A stretch of DNA of 5,234 nucleotides from Flavobacteriales bacterium UBA6049 (GCA_002429085.1 DIYR01000177.1:1-5234), one strand, 5' to 3'. Shown: positions 1 through 5,234, counted from the first letter of the stretch. The notes: generated by a model from the sequence alone, not told the origin. A program made the numbers and translations.

Positions 1-289
1 ATTTGCCAATGAACCAAAAATCAAACAAGACACTTACTCTGGCTTGACAATTGATTATTGTAAAAAAATTGGTGCTAATTACTTATTAAGAGGGATGAGA
101 AGTGAACATGATTTTGAATTTGAAAGAAGTATTGCCTTAATGAATAGAGCAATGGCATCAAATGTGGAAACCGTATTTCTTGTAAGCGCTCCAGAGTTTT
201 CGGCAGTTTCTTCTACCATAGTGAGAGACATTCTTAGACATGGTGGAAATGCCAACCAATTTATTCCAAAAGCCATTCAAGATTCATGA
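1..289 (+). CDS. coaD: Phosphopantetheine adenylyltransferase CoaD, 3' part (5' end outside window)
   Basis: CoaD transfers AMP from ATP to 4'-phosphopantetheine, giving dephospho-CoA, the penultimate step of coenzyme A synthesis in the cytoplasm. The frame is open from base 2 to the TGA at 287-289, giving 95 visible codons of a protein usually about 150-160 residues long. The N-terminal nucleotidyltransferase (T/HxGH) motif therefore lies upstream of the window. Visible family hallmarks are GLTIDYCKKIGA just after the edge, the substrate-binding LLRGMRSEHDFEFE block (from about base 83), ETVFLVSAPEFS, and the ATP-binding VSSTIVR block (bases 206-226), followed by a C-terminal GGN..QFIP. The TTG at 44 is an internal Leu codon, not a start. 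The stop overlaps the next gene's ATG in an ATGA, which suggests translational coupling. The gene looks intact as far as it is visible. Confidence 0.95.
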   Translation, partial: FANEPKIKQDTYSGLTIDYCKKIGANYLLRGMRSEHDFEFERSIALMNRAMASNVETVFLVSAPEFSAVSSTIVRDILRHGGNANQFIPKAIQDS

Positions 290-1695
290 GAGTCAGTCTC
301 GTTACTTTTCTTCTGTTTTCTATCTCATTTGCCTGTCTCGGACAAATTGATATTCATATCAATGGATTTTACGGGAGGAAAATAGAATTAACAGAACTAA
401 CTGATGCTTTAACCAAGTCTTACCAAACACTTGTAGCAGACACCATAGATTTTGAAGGAATGGTGACGCTAAATCCCACAATTCAAACTGCAAAAGAATA
501 CCAACTACGAGTTGACAATAAAACGCTTCCCTTATTGCTTGAACCAAACGTTGCATATGCAATAGAGCTGGCCGTACCAAAATACATTCAGGTCAAACAA
601 GCACCACTTACAATAACTCAAATTGATGCATCAGGTAAGAATCAAATCTATTTACATGAAGAGTGGTCTAACTTTGAAGAAGATCTCGCTTCATTCATTA
701 CAAAAGAAGAGGCCATTGCTACAGATACACTGCGTACCTACAAGATTGATTCTGTTTCAATCTCTCTAAAAAATAAATTTGCTGTTACCGCCATTCAATA
801 TCCTTGGTTTAAGCAATCAATGGATATCGAATTAGCCATGCTAAAAAAGGATGTTCTCAAAAAAAATAGTGGACTAGACTCTTGTGTTACTGGCTTATTT
901 TATTTGAATTCCCCGAGATACCTAGAAGCTCTTCTACTTTATTATCAAAAAAGTATTGGGAAATGGTTATTTGATAGACATGGACAATTTCAAACAATTG
1001 CTGATTCTAAAAATGCTATTGATTCATTGAAATCTTGGCTAAATAAAGACTCTATAGCTATTTCTTTTCCTGAACACCAAGAGCTTATTTTGGCAAAGCT
1101 AGCTTATGATAAAAAGCTTCCTGAGTTCTCCTTATCAAACAGATTAGCCATCTTGAAACAAATTGGCTTCAGTACCGAGAACCCTAACATGGAACTCTTA
1201 TGTAAAAATGCCTATGAAGATTTAAGTCAACTTATTCCAAATTCCCTTGCCCCAGACATAGAGTTATTTGATAAGAATGGACGGTCTATTCAACTCTCCG
1301 AGTTAAGAGGCAGGTTCGTGTATTTGCAATTCTGGAGTAAGGATAACACCGCAAGTGTTTTAGATGTAAAACTCTTGGCTGGGATTCAAAAAACGTACAG
1401 AAAAAACATCCAATTTGTGAGTATTCATATTGGAGACGATTATGATACTTTCGAAGAATATATGAAAAGTCATGGCGTTTCATGGCCTGTTCATCATATT
1501 TCTAAAGATGACCCCATTTTGAATACTTATCGAATAGAGGCGACACCTACCTATTACCTAATTGATCCTAGTGGTTACTTACTCCGCTCTCCTGCAGAAC
1601 GACCAAATCGATTGTATCCACTGTTTGATGCTATTAACGATAGTGAAGTAAGTGGAGTAAAATCATACGAGATTATTCGGACATATGATGATTAG
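286..1695 (+). CDS. Exported TlpA/AhpC-TSA-like thioredoxin-fold protein lacking the CxxC motif
   Basis: This 469-residue protein starts at the ATG that overlaps the coaD stop. Residues 1-20 look like a signal peptide: one Arg, a hydrophobic core, and a likely cleavage before Gln20, a common +1 residue in Bacteroidota. C17 is not in a good lipobox (Ser at -3), so a soluble periplasmic protein is more likely than a lipoprotein. Residues about 21-97 resemble the beta-rich DUF4369-type domain often found ahead of TlpA domains in this phylum (inference from pattern). The middle, about 110-315, is probably helical and not recognised. Residues about 317-450 are thioredoxin-like: APDIELFDKNG, then LSELRGRFVYLQFW, and the cis-proline motif EATPTYYLID around P421. 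Where TlpA/ResA proteins have W-C-x-x-C, this one reads FWSKDNTAS (349-357). Its only cysteines are C17, C200 and C306, so classical thiol-disulfide exchange is not possible. The specific role is unknown; binding or chaperone-like work in the envelope is a guess. The 3' end overlaps the convergent Nudix gene by 23 bases. Confidence 0.85.
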   Translation: MRVSLVTFLLFSISFACLGQIDIHINGFYGRKIELTELTDALTKSYQTLVADTIDFEGMVTLNPTIQTAKEYQLRVDNKTLPLLLEPNVAYAIELAVPKYIQVKQAPLTITQIDASGKNQIYLHEEWSNFEEDLASFITKEEAIATDTLRTYKIDSVSISLKNKFAVTAIQYPWFKQSMDIELAMLKKDVLKKNSGLDSCVTGLFYLNSPRYLEALLLYYQKSIGKWLFDRHGQFQTIADSKNAIDSLKSWLNKDSIAISFPEHQELILAKLAYDKKLPEFSLSNRLAILKQIGFSTENPNMELLCKNAYEDLSQLIPNSLAPDIELFDKNGRSIQLSELRGRFVYLQFWSKDNTASVLDVKLLAGIQKTYRKNIQFVSIHIGDDYDTFEEYMKSHGVSWPVHHISKDDPILNTYRIEATPTYYLIDPSGYLLRSPAERPNRLYPLFDAINDSEVSGVKSYEIIRTYDD

Positions 1696-2305
1696 TATAC
1701 TCTGCTAATAATGCTGCAATTGATCGGAAGGTATTATCATATACTCTTGGAAAATCTTTTCGAGATAACCATTGAACTTGGGTAATATCTTCCTCCAGCT
1801 GAGGAAGCAACTCTTGAGTTGAATCTGATTTCATAGAATACCAGTAAGTTTTCTTTAAACTCCAAGCATTATTATTGTGTGAATCCTCATATAAATGATA
1901 TGTATGCCAAACATCACCCACCAACTCCAATTGCTGAACACCACATTCCTCCTCTACTTCGCGTAAGGCTGCAATATCAGGCCTTTCAAATTTTTCAAGT
2001 TTACCCTTGGGTAAATCCCATTTCCCTTTTCTAAAAATAAAGAGCAACTCACCTAGCTCATTCTCTACCAAACCACCAGCAGCAGGTACATTTTGAGTGA
2101 GTCTTCGAAGTTTATAGTAAAGCTCATCCAAATCAAAGTGCTTTACTACTACTCCACTTTTGAACTTTCCTTTAAACACACCATCAATAATTTTCCGGAG
2201 TTGTTTCTTTGATTCAAACTGAATAATTGTGCAACCAGAAAATCCCTTTTCATGGTTCTCGTCTGTTAGGTAAAGTGGGGTATTGTTGATGAAAACTTTA
2301 TACAT
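1673..2305 (-). CDS. Nudix hydrolase with N-terminal extension
   Basis: Nudix enzymes hydrolyse nucleoside diphosphates linked to another group, using divalent metal. The protein is 210 residues with an ATG start at 2305-2303. The Nudix box is complete at residues 101-123: G101, five residues, E107, seven residues, then REVEEECGV (R115, E116, E119, E120, G122) fits GX5EX7REUXEEXGU exactly. It is preceded by AAGGLVEN and the strand FIFRKGKWDLPKGK, as in ordinary Nudix domains, and the fold continues to about residue 204. Residues 1-72 form a separate mixed alpha/beta region without a motif known to me; similar two-part Nudix proteins next to pyrE are common in Bacteroidota. The substrate cannot be read from the sequence; nucleotide clean-up or dinucleoside polyphosphate hydrolysis are possibilities only. 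The gene diverges from pyrE with 8 bases between start codons and converges with the thioredoxin-like gene, overlapping it by 23 bases. Confidence 0.92.
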   Translation of the reverse strand: MYKVFINNTPLYLTDENHEKGFSGCTIIQFESKKQLRKIIDGVFKGKFKSGVVVKHFDLDELYYKLRRLTQNVPAAGGLVENELGELLFIFRKGKWDLPKGKLEKFERPDIAALREVEEECGVQQLELVGDVWHTYHLYEDSHNNNAWSLKKTYWYSMKSDSTQELLPQLEEDITQVQWLSRKDFPRVYDNTFRSIAALLAEYTNHHMSE

Positions 2306-2308
2306 TTG
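2301..2308 (+). promoter_or_regulatory. Candidate -7 promoter element for pyrE (TAnnTTTG)
   Basis: TACATTTG matches the Bacteroidota primary sigma factor -7 consensus TAnnTTTG exactly. It ends 5 bases before the pyrE ATG at 2314. With the usual distance to the start site, transcription would begin at about the ATG itself, giving a leaderless or nearly leaderless mRNA. The upstream -33 match is weak: TTG at 2283-2285 is 15 bases away, shorter than the usual 17-23. The element covers the first codons of the Nudix gene on the other strand. An 8-base site with four fixed T/A positions can arise by chance in AT-rich DNA. Confidence 0.4.
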
Positions 2309-2313
2309 GACGC

Positions 2314-2958
2314 ATGTATTTGAGCGAAGAATCTGCCCTCAAAGTAGCGGAATTTCTACTGCAAATCAAAGCAGTGGTTTTAAAACCCAACGAACCGTTC
2401 ACATGGGCAAGCGGTTGGAAATCTCCTATCTATTGCGACAATCGCAAAACCCTGTCTTATCCTAAGATTAGAAACTTCATTCGTCAAGAATTTGTAAAAA
2501 CTATAGATCAGAACTTTGGTCGCCCTGATGTTATTGCAGGTGTGGCCACAGGTGGAATTGCTCAAGGTGCTTTAGTAGCTCAAGAATTAGGGCTTCCGTT
2601 TATTTATGTTCGTCCTGAACCTAAAGGTCATGGTTTAACGAATCAAATTGAAGGTGTAGTTGAAGCTGGGCAAAGTGTAATTGTAATTGAAGATTTGATT
2701 TCTACAGGCAAAAGCAGTTTAAAAGCAGTTGATGCCTTACGAAACGCTGGTTGTACTGTAAAAGGCATGGTAGCTATTTTCACCTATGGTTTTGAATTAG
2801 CCGAGGAAAACATGAAAGATGCTGCTTGTCCATATTACACACTTTCTAACTACAAAACACTCATTCAACAAGCATTAAACTCTAATTCTATTACTCAAAG
2901 TGATTTAGAAGCTTTAGAGAATTGGAGAAAAGATCCTGCAAACTGGTTATCTAAATAA
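2314..2958 (+). CDS. pyrE: Orotate phosphoribosyltransferase
   Basis: PyrE joins orotate to PRPP, giving orotidine 5'-monophosphate and pyrophosphate, the fifth step of de novo pyrimidine synthesis in the cytoplasm. The product has 214 residues, a normal length for the family. FTWASGWKSPIYCDNR (29-44) is the conserved N-terminal orotate-side segment. GVATGGIAQGALVA (76-89) follows. The flexible catalytic loop YVRPEPKGHG (98-107) carries R100, K104 and H106, matching E. coli R99, K103 and H105; the Lys at E. coli position 100 is Pro here, as is usual for the RPEPK-type loop. The PRPP-binding motif is VIVIEDLISTGKSS (122-135) with the E126-D127 pair. The ATG at 2314 is chosen because the Bacteroidota family begins just there, about ten residues before AEFLLQI. 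No Shine-Dalgarno sequence is seen. It is probably cotranscribed with the SRPBCC gene 8 bases downstream. Confidence 0.97.
   Translation: MYLSEESALKVAEFLLQIKAVVLKPNEPFTWASGWKSPIYCDNRKTLSYPKIRNFIRQEFVKTIDQNFGRPDVIAGVATGGIAQGALVAQELGLPFIYVRPEPKGHGLTNQIEGVVEAGQSVIVIEDLISTGKSSLKAVDALRNAGCTVKGMVAIFTYGFELAEENMKDAACPYYTLSNYKTLIQQALNSNSITQSDLEALENWRKDPANWLSK
2376..2387. repeat. 12-base palindrome inside pyrE, same core as in birA
   Basis: GGTTTTAAAACC is identical to the core of the birA palindrome and lies about 60 bases inside pyrE, also about 70 bases upstream of the divergent Nudix start. That position would allow an operator role, but nothing else supports one. Confidence 0.4.
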
Positions 2959-2966
2959 GCAATCTC

Positions 2967-3368
2967 ATGGCAACATTTTCAAGTAATAAAGTAGCTGTTC
3001 CAGCTTCATCAAATGATATTTTCAATTTCTTAACTGATTTGAATAATCTTCAAAAACTGATGCCAGAAGATAAAATTGATCAATGGCAATCAGATGCAGA
3101 AACTTGTTCTTTCCAAATTAAAGGTTTGGCAAAAATCGGCATGAAATTAGACTCAACTGAAGAGAATAAGAAAATTCACATTGTATCAAACGGAAAAAAT
3201 CCTTTTGATTTCACTTTAGACATCAACTTAAACGAACAAGGAGACTCTACAGAATCTCAGTTGATTTTTGACGGAAATATGAATGCTTTTATGAAAATGA
3301 TGGCAGAAAAGCCATTGACCAACTTTTTCAATCTGTTAGCAGATAACTTAAAAGCACATTTCGCCTAA
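2967..3368 (+). CDS. Small SRPBCC/START-like fold protein
   Basis: The product is 133 residues with no signal peptide or membrane segment, so it is probably cytoplasmic. The pattern fits the SRPBCC (Bet v 1/START-like) fold: a first strand SSNKVAVPA (5-13), a helical segment SSNDIFNFLTDLNNLQKLMP (14-33), a run of alternating polar and hydrophobic strands from about 46 to 102 ending in SQLIFDGNMN, and a long C-terminal helix from about 105 to 132. Such folds enclose a hydrophobic cavity for lipids or other small ligands, but no catalytic residues or ligand can be named here. It follows pyrE by 8 bases and is almost certainly in its operon; this pairing recurs in Bacteroidota genomes as I recall them, yet the link to pyrimidine synthesis is unexplained. 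Its TAA stop (3366-3368) interlocks with the birA TAG on the other strand. The family assignment rests on pattern alone. Confidence 0.82.
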   Translation: MATFSSNKVAVPASSNDIFNFLTDLNNLQKLMPEDKIDQWQSDAETCSFQIKGLAKIGMKLDSTEENKKIHIVSNGKNPFDFTLDINLNEQGDSTESQLIFDGNMNAFMKMMAEKPLTNFFNLLADNLKAHFA

Positions 3369-4114
3369 AATACGAATTGGAGCTGGCTAAAGTCATACTT
3401 TTCCATGCTCCCACTTCGAGTTGTTACCATTAATCTTCCGTGTGAACTTACTCCATTGATAAGTAGTTCACACTCTTCTCCATTCACGAGATAAGTTCGC
3501 CATTCGTTCAAGCCAAATAAATGTTGCTCAAAATTCCTGTCCAAATCTTGTAATTGAGACTTAATCCTCAAATAGTTTGCTTCTATATGTTCGCACAACT
3601 CTTCAAGTATCATGGACACATTCTCATGTTGACCTGTCACCAATTTCATGGACGTTGCCTTTGGTAAAAATGAAGGAAAACTTACTTGGTTTATGTTCAA
3701 GCCAATTCCTACAACGCTAGTACCTATCCTATTTCCTTTGAGTTGATTCTCTATTAAAATGCCAGCTATTTTATGTTCTCCTACATAAATATCGTTGGGC
3801 CATTTCACTTTCACATTTTCAACTTGTCTTTTCTTAAGAATATGAATCAACGCAAGTGTGGTAACTTTTGTCAAGTAGAAATACTCTTCTGCTTCTAAAA
3901 AAGATGGTTTTAAAACCATACTTGTTGTCAAATTCAAAAATGGTTGAGTGGCCCATACCCTTCCCCTTTGTCCTCTCCCTGAAGTTTGCTGATTCGCAAC
4001 AATAACAGCACCTTCAGGAAGTCCAACAGCCCTCAAAACTTTAAATGTGTATGAATTGGTAGAGTCTACTTCATCAATTCGAGTAAGGTGCTGTCCAACA
4101 AATAATGTATTCAT
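3365..4114 (-). CDS. birA: Biotin--[acetyl-CoA-carboxylase] ligase, catalytic-only type
   Basis: BirA makes biotinyl-5'-AMP from biotin and ATP and transfers biotin to a lysine of the carboxyl carrier protein of acetyl-CoA carboxylase and related enzymes. I start it at the ATG at 4114-4112, giving 249 residues; a TTG two codons upstream (4120-4118) is possible but less likely. Motifs, numbered from this ATG: DSTN at 17-20, the biotin/AMP loop GRGQRGR at 46-52, KWPND at 104-108 whose K104 matches catalytic K183 of E. coli, HKIAGILIE from about 114, and GIGLNIN at 136-142. Residues from about 205 form the small C-terminal beta domain. There is no N-terminal winged-helix DNA-binding domain, so it cannot act as a bio-operon repressor like E. 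coli BirA. It is transcribed alone, with its start facing rsfS across 86 bases. Confidence 0.95.
   Translation of the reverse strand: MNTLFVGQHLTRIDEVDSTNSYTFKVLRAVGLPEGAVIVANQQTSGRGQRGRVWATQPFLNLTTSMVLKPSFLEAEEYFYLTKVTTLALIHILKKRQVENVKVKWPNDIYVGEHKIAGILIENQLKGNRIGTSVVGIGLNINQVSFPSFLPKATSMKLVTGQHENVSMILEELCEHIEANYLRIKSQLQDLDRNFEQHLFGLNEWRTYLVNGEECELLINGVSSHGRLMVTTRSGSMEKYDFSQLQFVF
3904..3919. repeat. 16-base perfect palindrome inside birA
   Basis: ATGGTTTTAAAACCAT reads the same on both strands. Its 12-base core GGTTTTAAAACC recurs at 2376-2387 inside pyrE. Both copies encode Val-Leu-Lys-Pro in the frame of their genes (residues 67-70 of BirA from the ATG at 4114, residues 22-25 of PyrE), in positions where such residues fit the families, so coincidence is the simplest explanation. 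Confidence 0.5.
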
Positions 4115-4152
4115 TCGCAAACTATCTATAACAGGTGTGCAAAATAACCCAA

Positions 4153-4180
4153 TTGGCGGGGCTTTTTGTTATTTTTGGCG
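4153..4180 (+). repeat. Short direct repeat TTGGCG in the birA-rsfS gap
   Basis: TTGGCG occurs at 4153-4158 and 4175-4180, 22 bases apart (about two helical turns), each followed shortly by CTTT (4162-4165 and 4181-4184). The second copy overlaps the candidate rsfS -7 element. This could be a tandem operator or chance; six bases is short. Confidence 0.3.
4170..4177 (+). promoter_or_regulatory. Candidate -7 promoter element for rsfS-ftsH (TAnnTTTG)
   Basis: TATTTTTG matches the Bacteroidota -7 consensus TAnnTTTG exactly. Transcription would start near 4182-4184, leaving a leader of roughly 17-19 bases before the rsfS ATG at 4201. The -33 element is poor: TTG at 4153-4155 is only 14 bases away. 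The position in the single real intergenic gap, just upstream of a cotranscribed gene pair, supports the call; the T-rich sequence makes chance matches likely. Confidence 0.45.
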
Positions 4181-4200
4181 CTTTACACCAAACCGATTTA

Positions 4201-4578
4201 ATGGCGCAATCAACATCTCCAATTTCTTCTACCGCTTTAGCTGATGTTATAATACATGGTTTACAGGAGCGAAAAGCTAAGAAGATTCACCTCATAGATT
4301 TGAGAAACATCGGAAACACTCTTTGTGATTATTTCGTTGTGTGTCATGGAACTTCATCAACGCATGCAGAAGCCTTGGCAGATGCAGTGGAAGAAGAGGT
4401 TCGAACAAATTTGAATGAAAAACCTTCTCATGTAGAGGGAACCGGAAATGCAGAGTGGATTTTAATGGATTATTTTGATGTAGTAGTTCATGTATTTCAA
4501 GAAAGCTCTCGTGCATTTTATAATATAGAAGATTTGTGGGCAGATGCACACATAACAGAAATCGAAGATCAAGACTAA
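4201..4578 (+). CDS. rsfS: Ribosomal silencing factor RsfS
   Basis: RsfS (YbeB/Iojap family) binds ribosomal protein uL14 (L14) on the 50S subunit and blocks joining with the 30S subunit, lowering translation when nutrients are short. I start it at the ATG at 4201, giving 125 residues, because the family's conserved helix (here LADVIIHGLQERKAKKIHLI) begins about a dozen residues later. The GTG at 4135 in the same frame would add 22 residues that overlap the likely promoter. Family hallmarks are IDLRNIGNTLCDYFVVCHGTS, the HAEALADAVEEEV helix, the segment HVEGTGNAEWILMDYFDVVVHVF, and the ending YNIEDLWADA. All are intact. ftsH follows after 12 bases, so the two are probably one transcript; this pairing is usual in Bacteroidota. 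Confidence 0.95.
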   Translation: MAQSTSPISSTALADVIIHGLQERKAKKIHLIDLRNIGNTLCDYFVVCHGTSSTHAEALADAVEEEVRTNLNEKPSHVEGTGNAEWILMDYFDVVVHVFQESSRAFYNIEDLWADAHITEIEDQD

Positions 4579-4590
4579 ATCAATTATTAC

Positions 4591-5234
4591 ATGAGTAATC
4601 AAGACTCAGATAAGAGAAACACAAAAATGAAGGGGAAATTTCCAAAGGCTCCTAATTCTCCTAAAACACCTATCAACTTCTACTGGATTTACGCGTTAAT
4701 TGCTGTGGTTCTTATCTCGTTTGCTATCATGAATATGGGAGCAAGCTCTGTAAAAACAACCTATCCAGATTTTAAAAGGATGGTTGAGAGTGGAGATGTA
4801 GAAAAGGTAGTTATCTATAACTATGAAACAGCTAATGTAACAATCAAGAAAGATTCACTAAGCAAGTATAGTGGTAAGATCAGTGAAAAGAGAATCGGTA
4901 ATAATGCCAATCAAGGCCCTCATTTTCACTTTACAACTCCAAAAGGTGATTTGCTCACTGAAAACTTGGACAAGTGGCAAACTGAACATGGTCTAAGCTA
5001 TGATTTTGTTACACAAGACAATTGGGTTGGAGAACTATTAGGCTACCTTATTCCGATTGGATTAATGCTTGGGCTTTGGATATTGATCATGCGCAGAATG
5101 GGTGGAGGTGCAGGCCCTGGAGGTCAAATCTTCAACATTGGAAAAAGTAAAGCACAACTCTTTGATAAAGAATCTTCCGTTAAAGTAACATTTGACGATG
5201 TTGCTGGTATGGAAGAAGCTAAAGAAGAAGTTCA
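4591..5234 (+). CDS. ftsH: ATP-dependent zinc metalloprotease FtsH, 5' part (3' end outside window)
   Basis: FtsH is a membrane-anchored hexameric AAA+ protease that pulls out and degrades misfolded membrane proteins and some short-lived cytoplasmic ones. The frame is open from the ATG at 4591 to the right edge: 214 codons plus two bases, about one third of a protein usually near 640-700 residues. Order seen: a basic cytoplasmic tail rich in Lys and Pro (1-28), the first membrane helix (about 30-48), a periplasmic domain (about 49-146) with YPDFKRMVESGDVEKVVI at its start, a second membrane helix (about 148-167), then the MRRMGGG linker (167-173), FNIGKSKAQLF, and VTFDDVAGMEEAKEEV, the conserved entry to the AAA+ ATPase domain. 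The Walker A, Walker B and HEXXH zinc motifs lie beyond the window. The periplasmic domain is of the longer type usual in Bacteroidota. It sits 12 bases after rsfS. Confidence 0.96.
   Translation, partial: MSNQDSDKRNTKMKGKFPKAPNSPKTPINFYWIYALIAVVLISFAIMNMGASSVKTTYPDFKRMVESGDVEKVVIYNYETANVTIKKDSLSKYSGKISEKRIGNNANQGPHFHFTTPKGDLLTENLDKWQTEHGLSYDFVTQDNWVGELLGYLIPIGLMLGLWILIMRRMGGGAGPGGQIFNIGKSKAQLFDKESSVKVTFDDVAGMEEAKEEV

Larger units (their letters stand above)
4115..4200. other. Divergent birA-rsfS intergenic region
   Basis: These 86 bases are the only sizeable non-coding stretch in the window and should hold the promoters for both birA (-) and rsfS (+). On the plus strand there is a good -7 element (listed separately). 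On the minus strand I see only imperfect matches: TATTTTG (reverse of 4140-4146), one base short of TAnnTTTG, and TAGTTTG (reverse of 4118-4124), which is too close to the birA ATG. A short GC-rich block at 4155-4162 stands out in otherwise AT-rich DNA, and TTGGCG occurs twice (4153-4158 and 4175-4180). No convincing terminator or riboswitch is visible. Confidence 0.6.

Noticed and set aside
328..345. Lipobox at C17 of the thioredoxin-like protein, making it a lipoprotein.
   Set aside because: Ser at -3 and Phe at -2 do not fit the usual L-[AS]-[GA]-C pattern; ordinary cleavage before Gln20 is more plausible.
1691..1709. Inverted repeat ATTAG ... CTAAT at the end of the thioredoxin-like gene as a terminator.
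   Set aside because: Only five pairs, one of them G-C, with a nine-base loop and no T tract after it.
2283..2465. Plus-strand open frame of 60 codons across the Nudix/pyrE junction.
   Set aside because: It is a shifted frame over pyrE with no family features.
4115..4120. TTG start for birA at 4120, two codons upstream of the ATG.
   Set aside because: The ATG at 4114 is the stronger codon, and the family does not need the two extra residues.
4148..4176. CCC ... GGG followed by a T-rich run as an intrinsic terminator.
   Set aside because: A three-pair stem is too weak, and no upstream plus-strand gene needs to end there; the T-rich part fits a promoter better.
4135..4200. GTG-started N-terminal extension of RsfS whose 22 residues look like a signal peptide (hydrophobic core LAGLFVIFGAL, ending LMAQ).
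   Set aside because: RsfS acts on cytoplasmic ribosomes, the family starts near the ATG at 4201, and the extension would cover the candidate promoter. The hydrophobic run comes from the T-rich promoter DNA.
4292..4549. Minus-strand open frame of 85 codons inside rsfS.
   Set aside because: It lies entirely antisense to the conserved rsfS gene, has a low-complexity Leu/His-rich sequence and resembles nothing known.
1..5234. A new defence, mobile or biosynthetic system in the window.
   Set aside because: Every gene belongs to a recognised family in a gene order normal for Bacteroidota; there are no integrases, transposases, repeat arrays or clusters of unknown genes.

Overview
The window is an ordinary, very compact chromosomal segment from a member of the Bacteroidota, most likely Flavobacteriales. 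I base this on the low-GC coding sequence, start codons without Shine-Dalgarno sequences, matches to the Bacteroidota promoter element TAnnTTTG, and a gene neighbourhood I know from this phylum: coaD, Nudix hydrolase, pyrE, SRPBCC protein, birA, rsfS, ftsH. The genus cannot be fixed from the sequence. I see no mobile element, CRISPR array, RNA gene, phage gene or toxin-antitoxin pair.

Layout, left to right: the 3' part of coaD (+) overlaps by an ATGA the start of a secreted thioredoxin-fold protein (+) that has lost its CxxC active site. That gene ends tail-to-tail, with a 23-base overlap, against a Nudix hydrolase (-). The Nudix gene starts only 8 bases from the divergent pyrE (+). pyrE is followed 8 bases later by a small SRPBCC/START-like protein (+). 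The stop codon of that gene interlocks with the stop codon of birA (-). An 86-base gap between birA and rsfS (+) is the largest non-coding stretch and carries a likely rsfS promoter. ftsH (+) starts 12 bases after rsfS and runs off the right edge. The strand order is + + - + + - + +. No stretch above 86 bases lacks a gene.

Functionally these are housekeeping genes: coenzyme A synthesis (CoaD), pyrimidine synthesis (PyrE), biotin attachment to carboxylases (BirA), ribosome silencing (RsfS) and membrane proteolysis (FtsH). The poorly understood members are the redox-dead thioredoxin-like protein, the Nudix protein with its uncharacterised N-terminal region, and the SRPBCC protein. I found no convincing new multi-gene system. 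The most interesting points are the missing CxxC in the exported TlpA-like protein and the 8-base divergent Nudix/pyrE junction, where a promoter element lies so close to the pyrE ATG that its mRNA may be leaderless.
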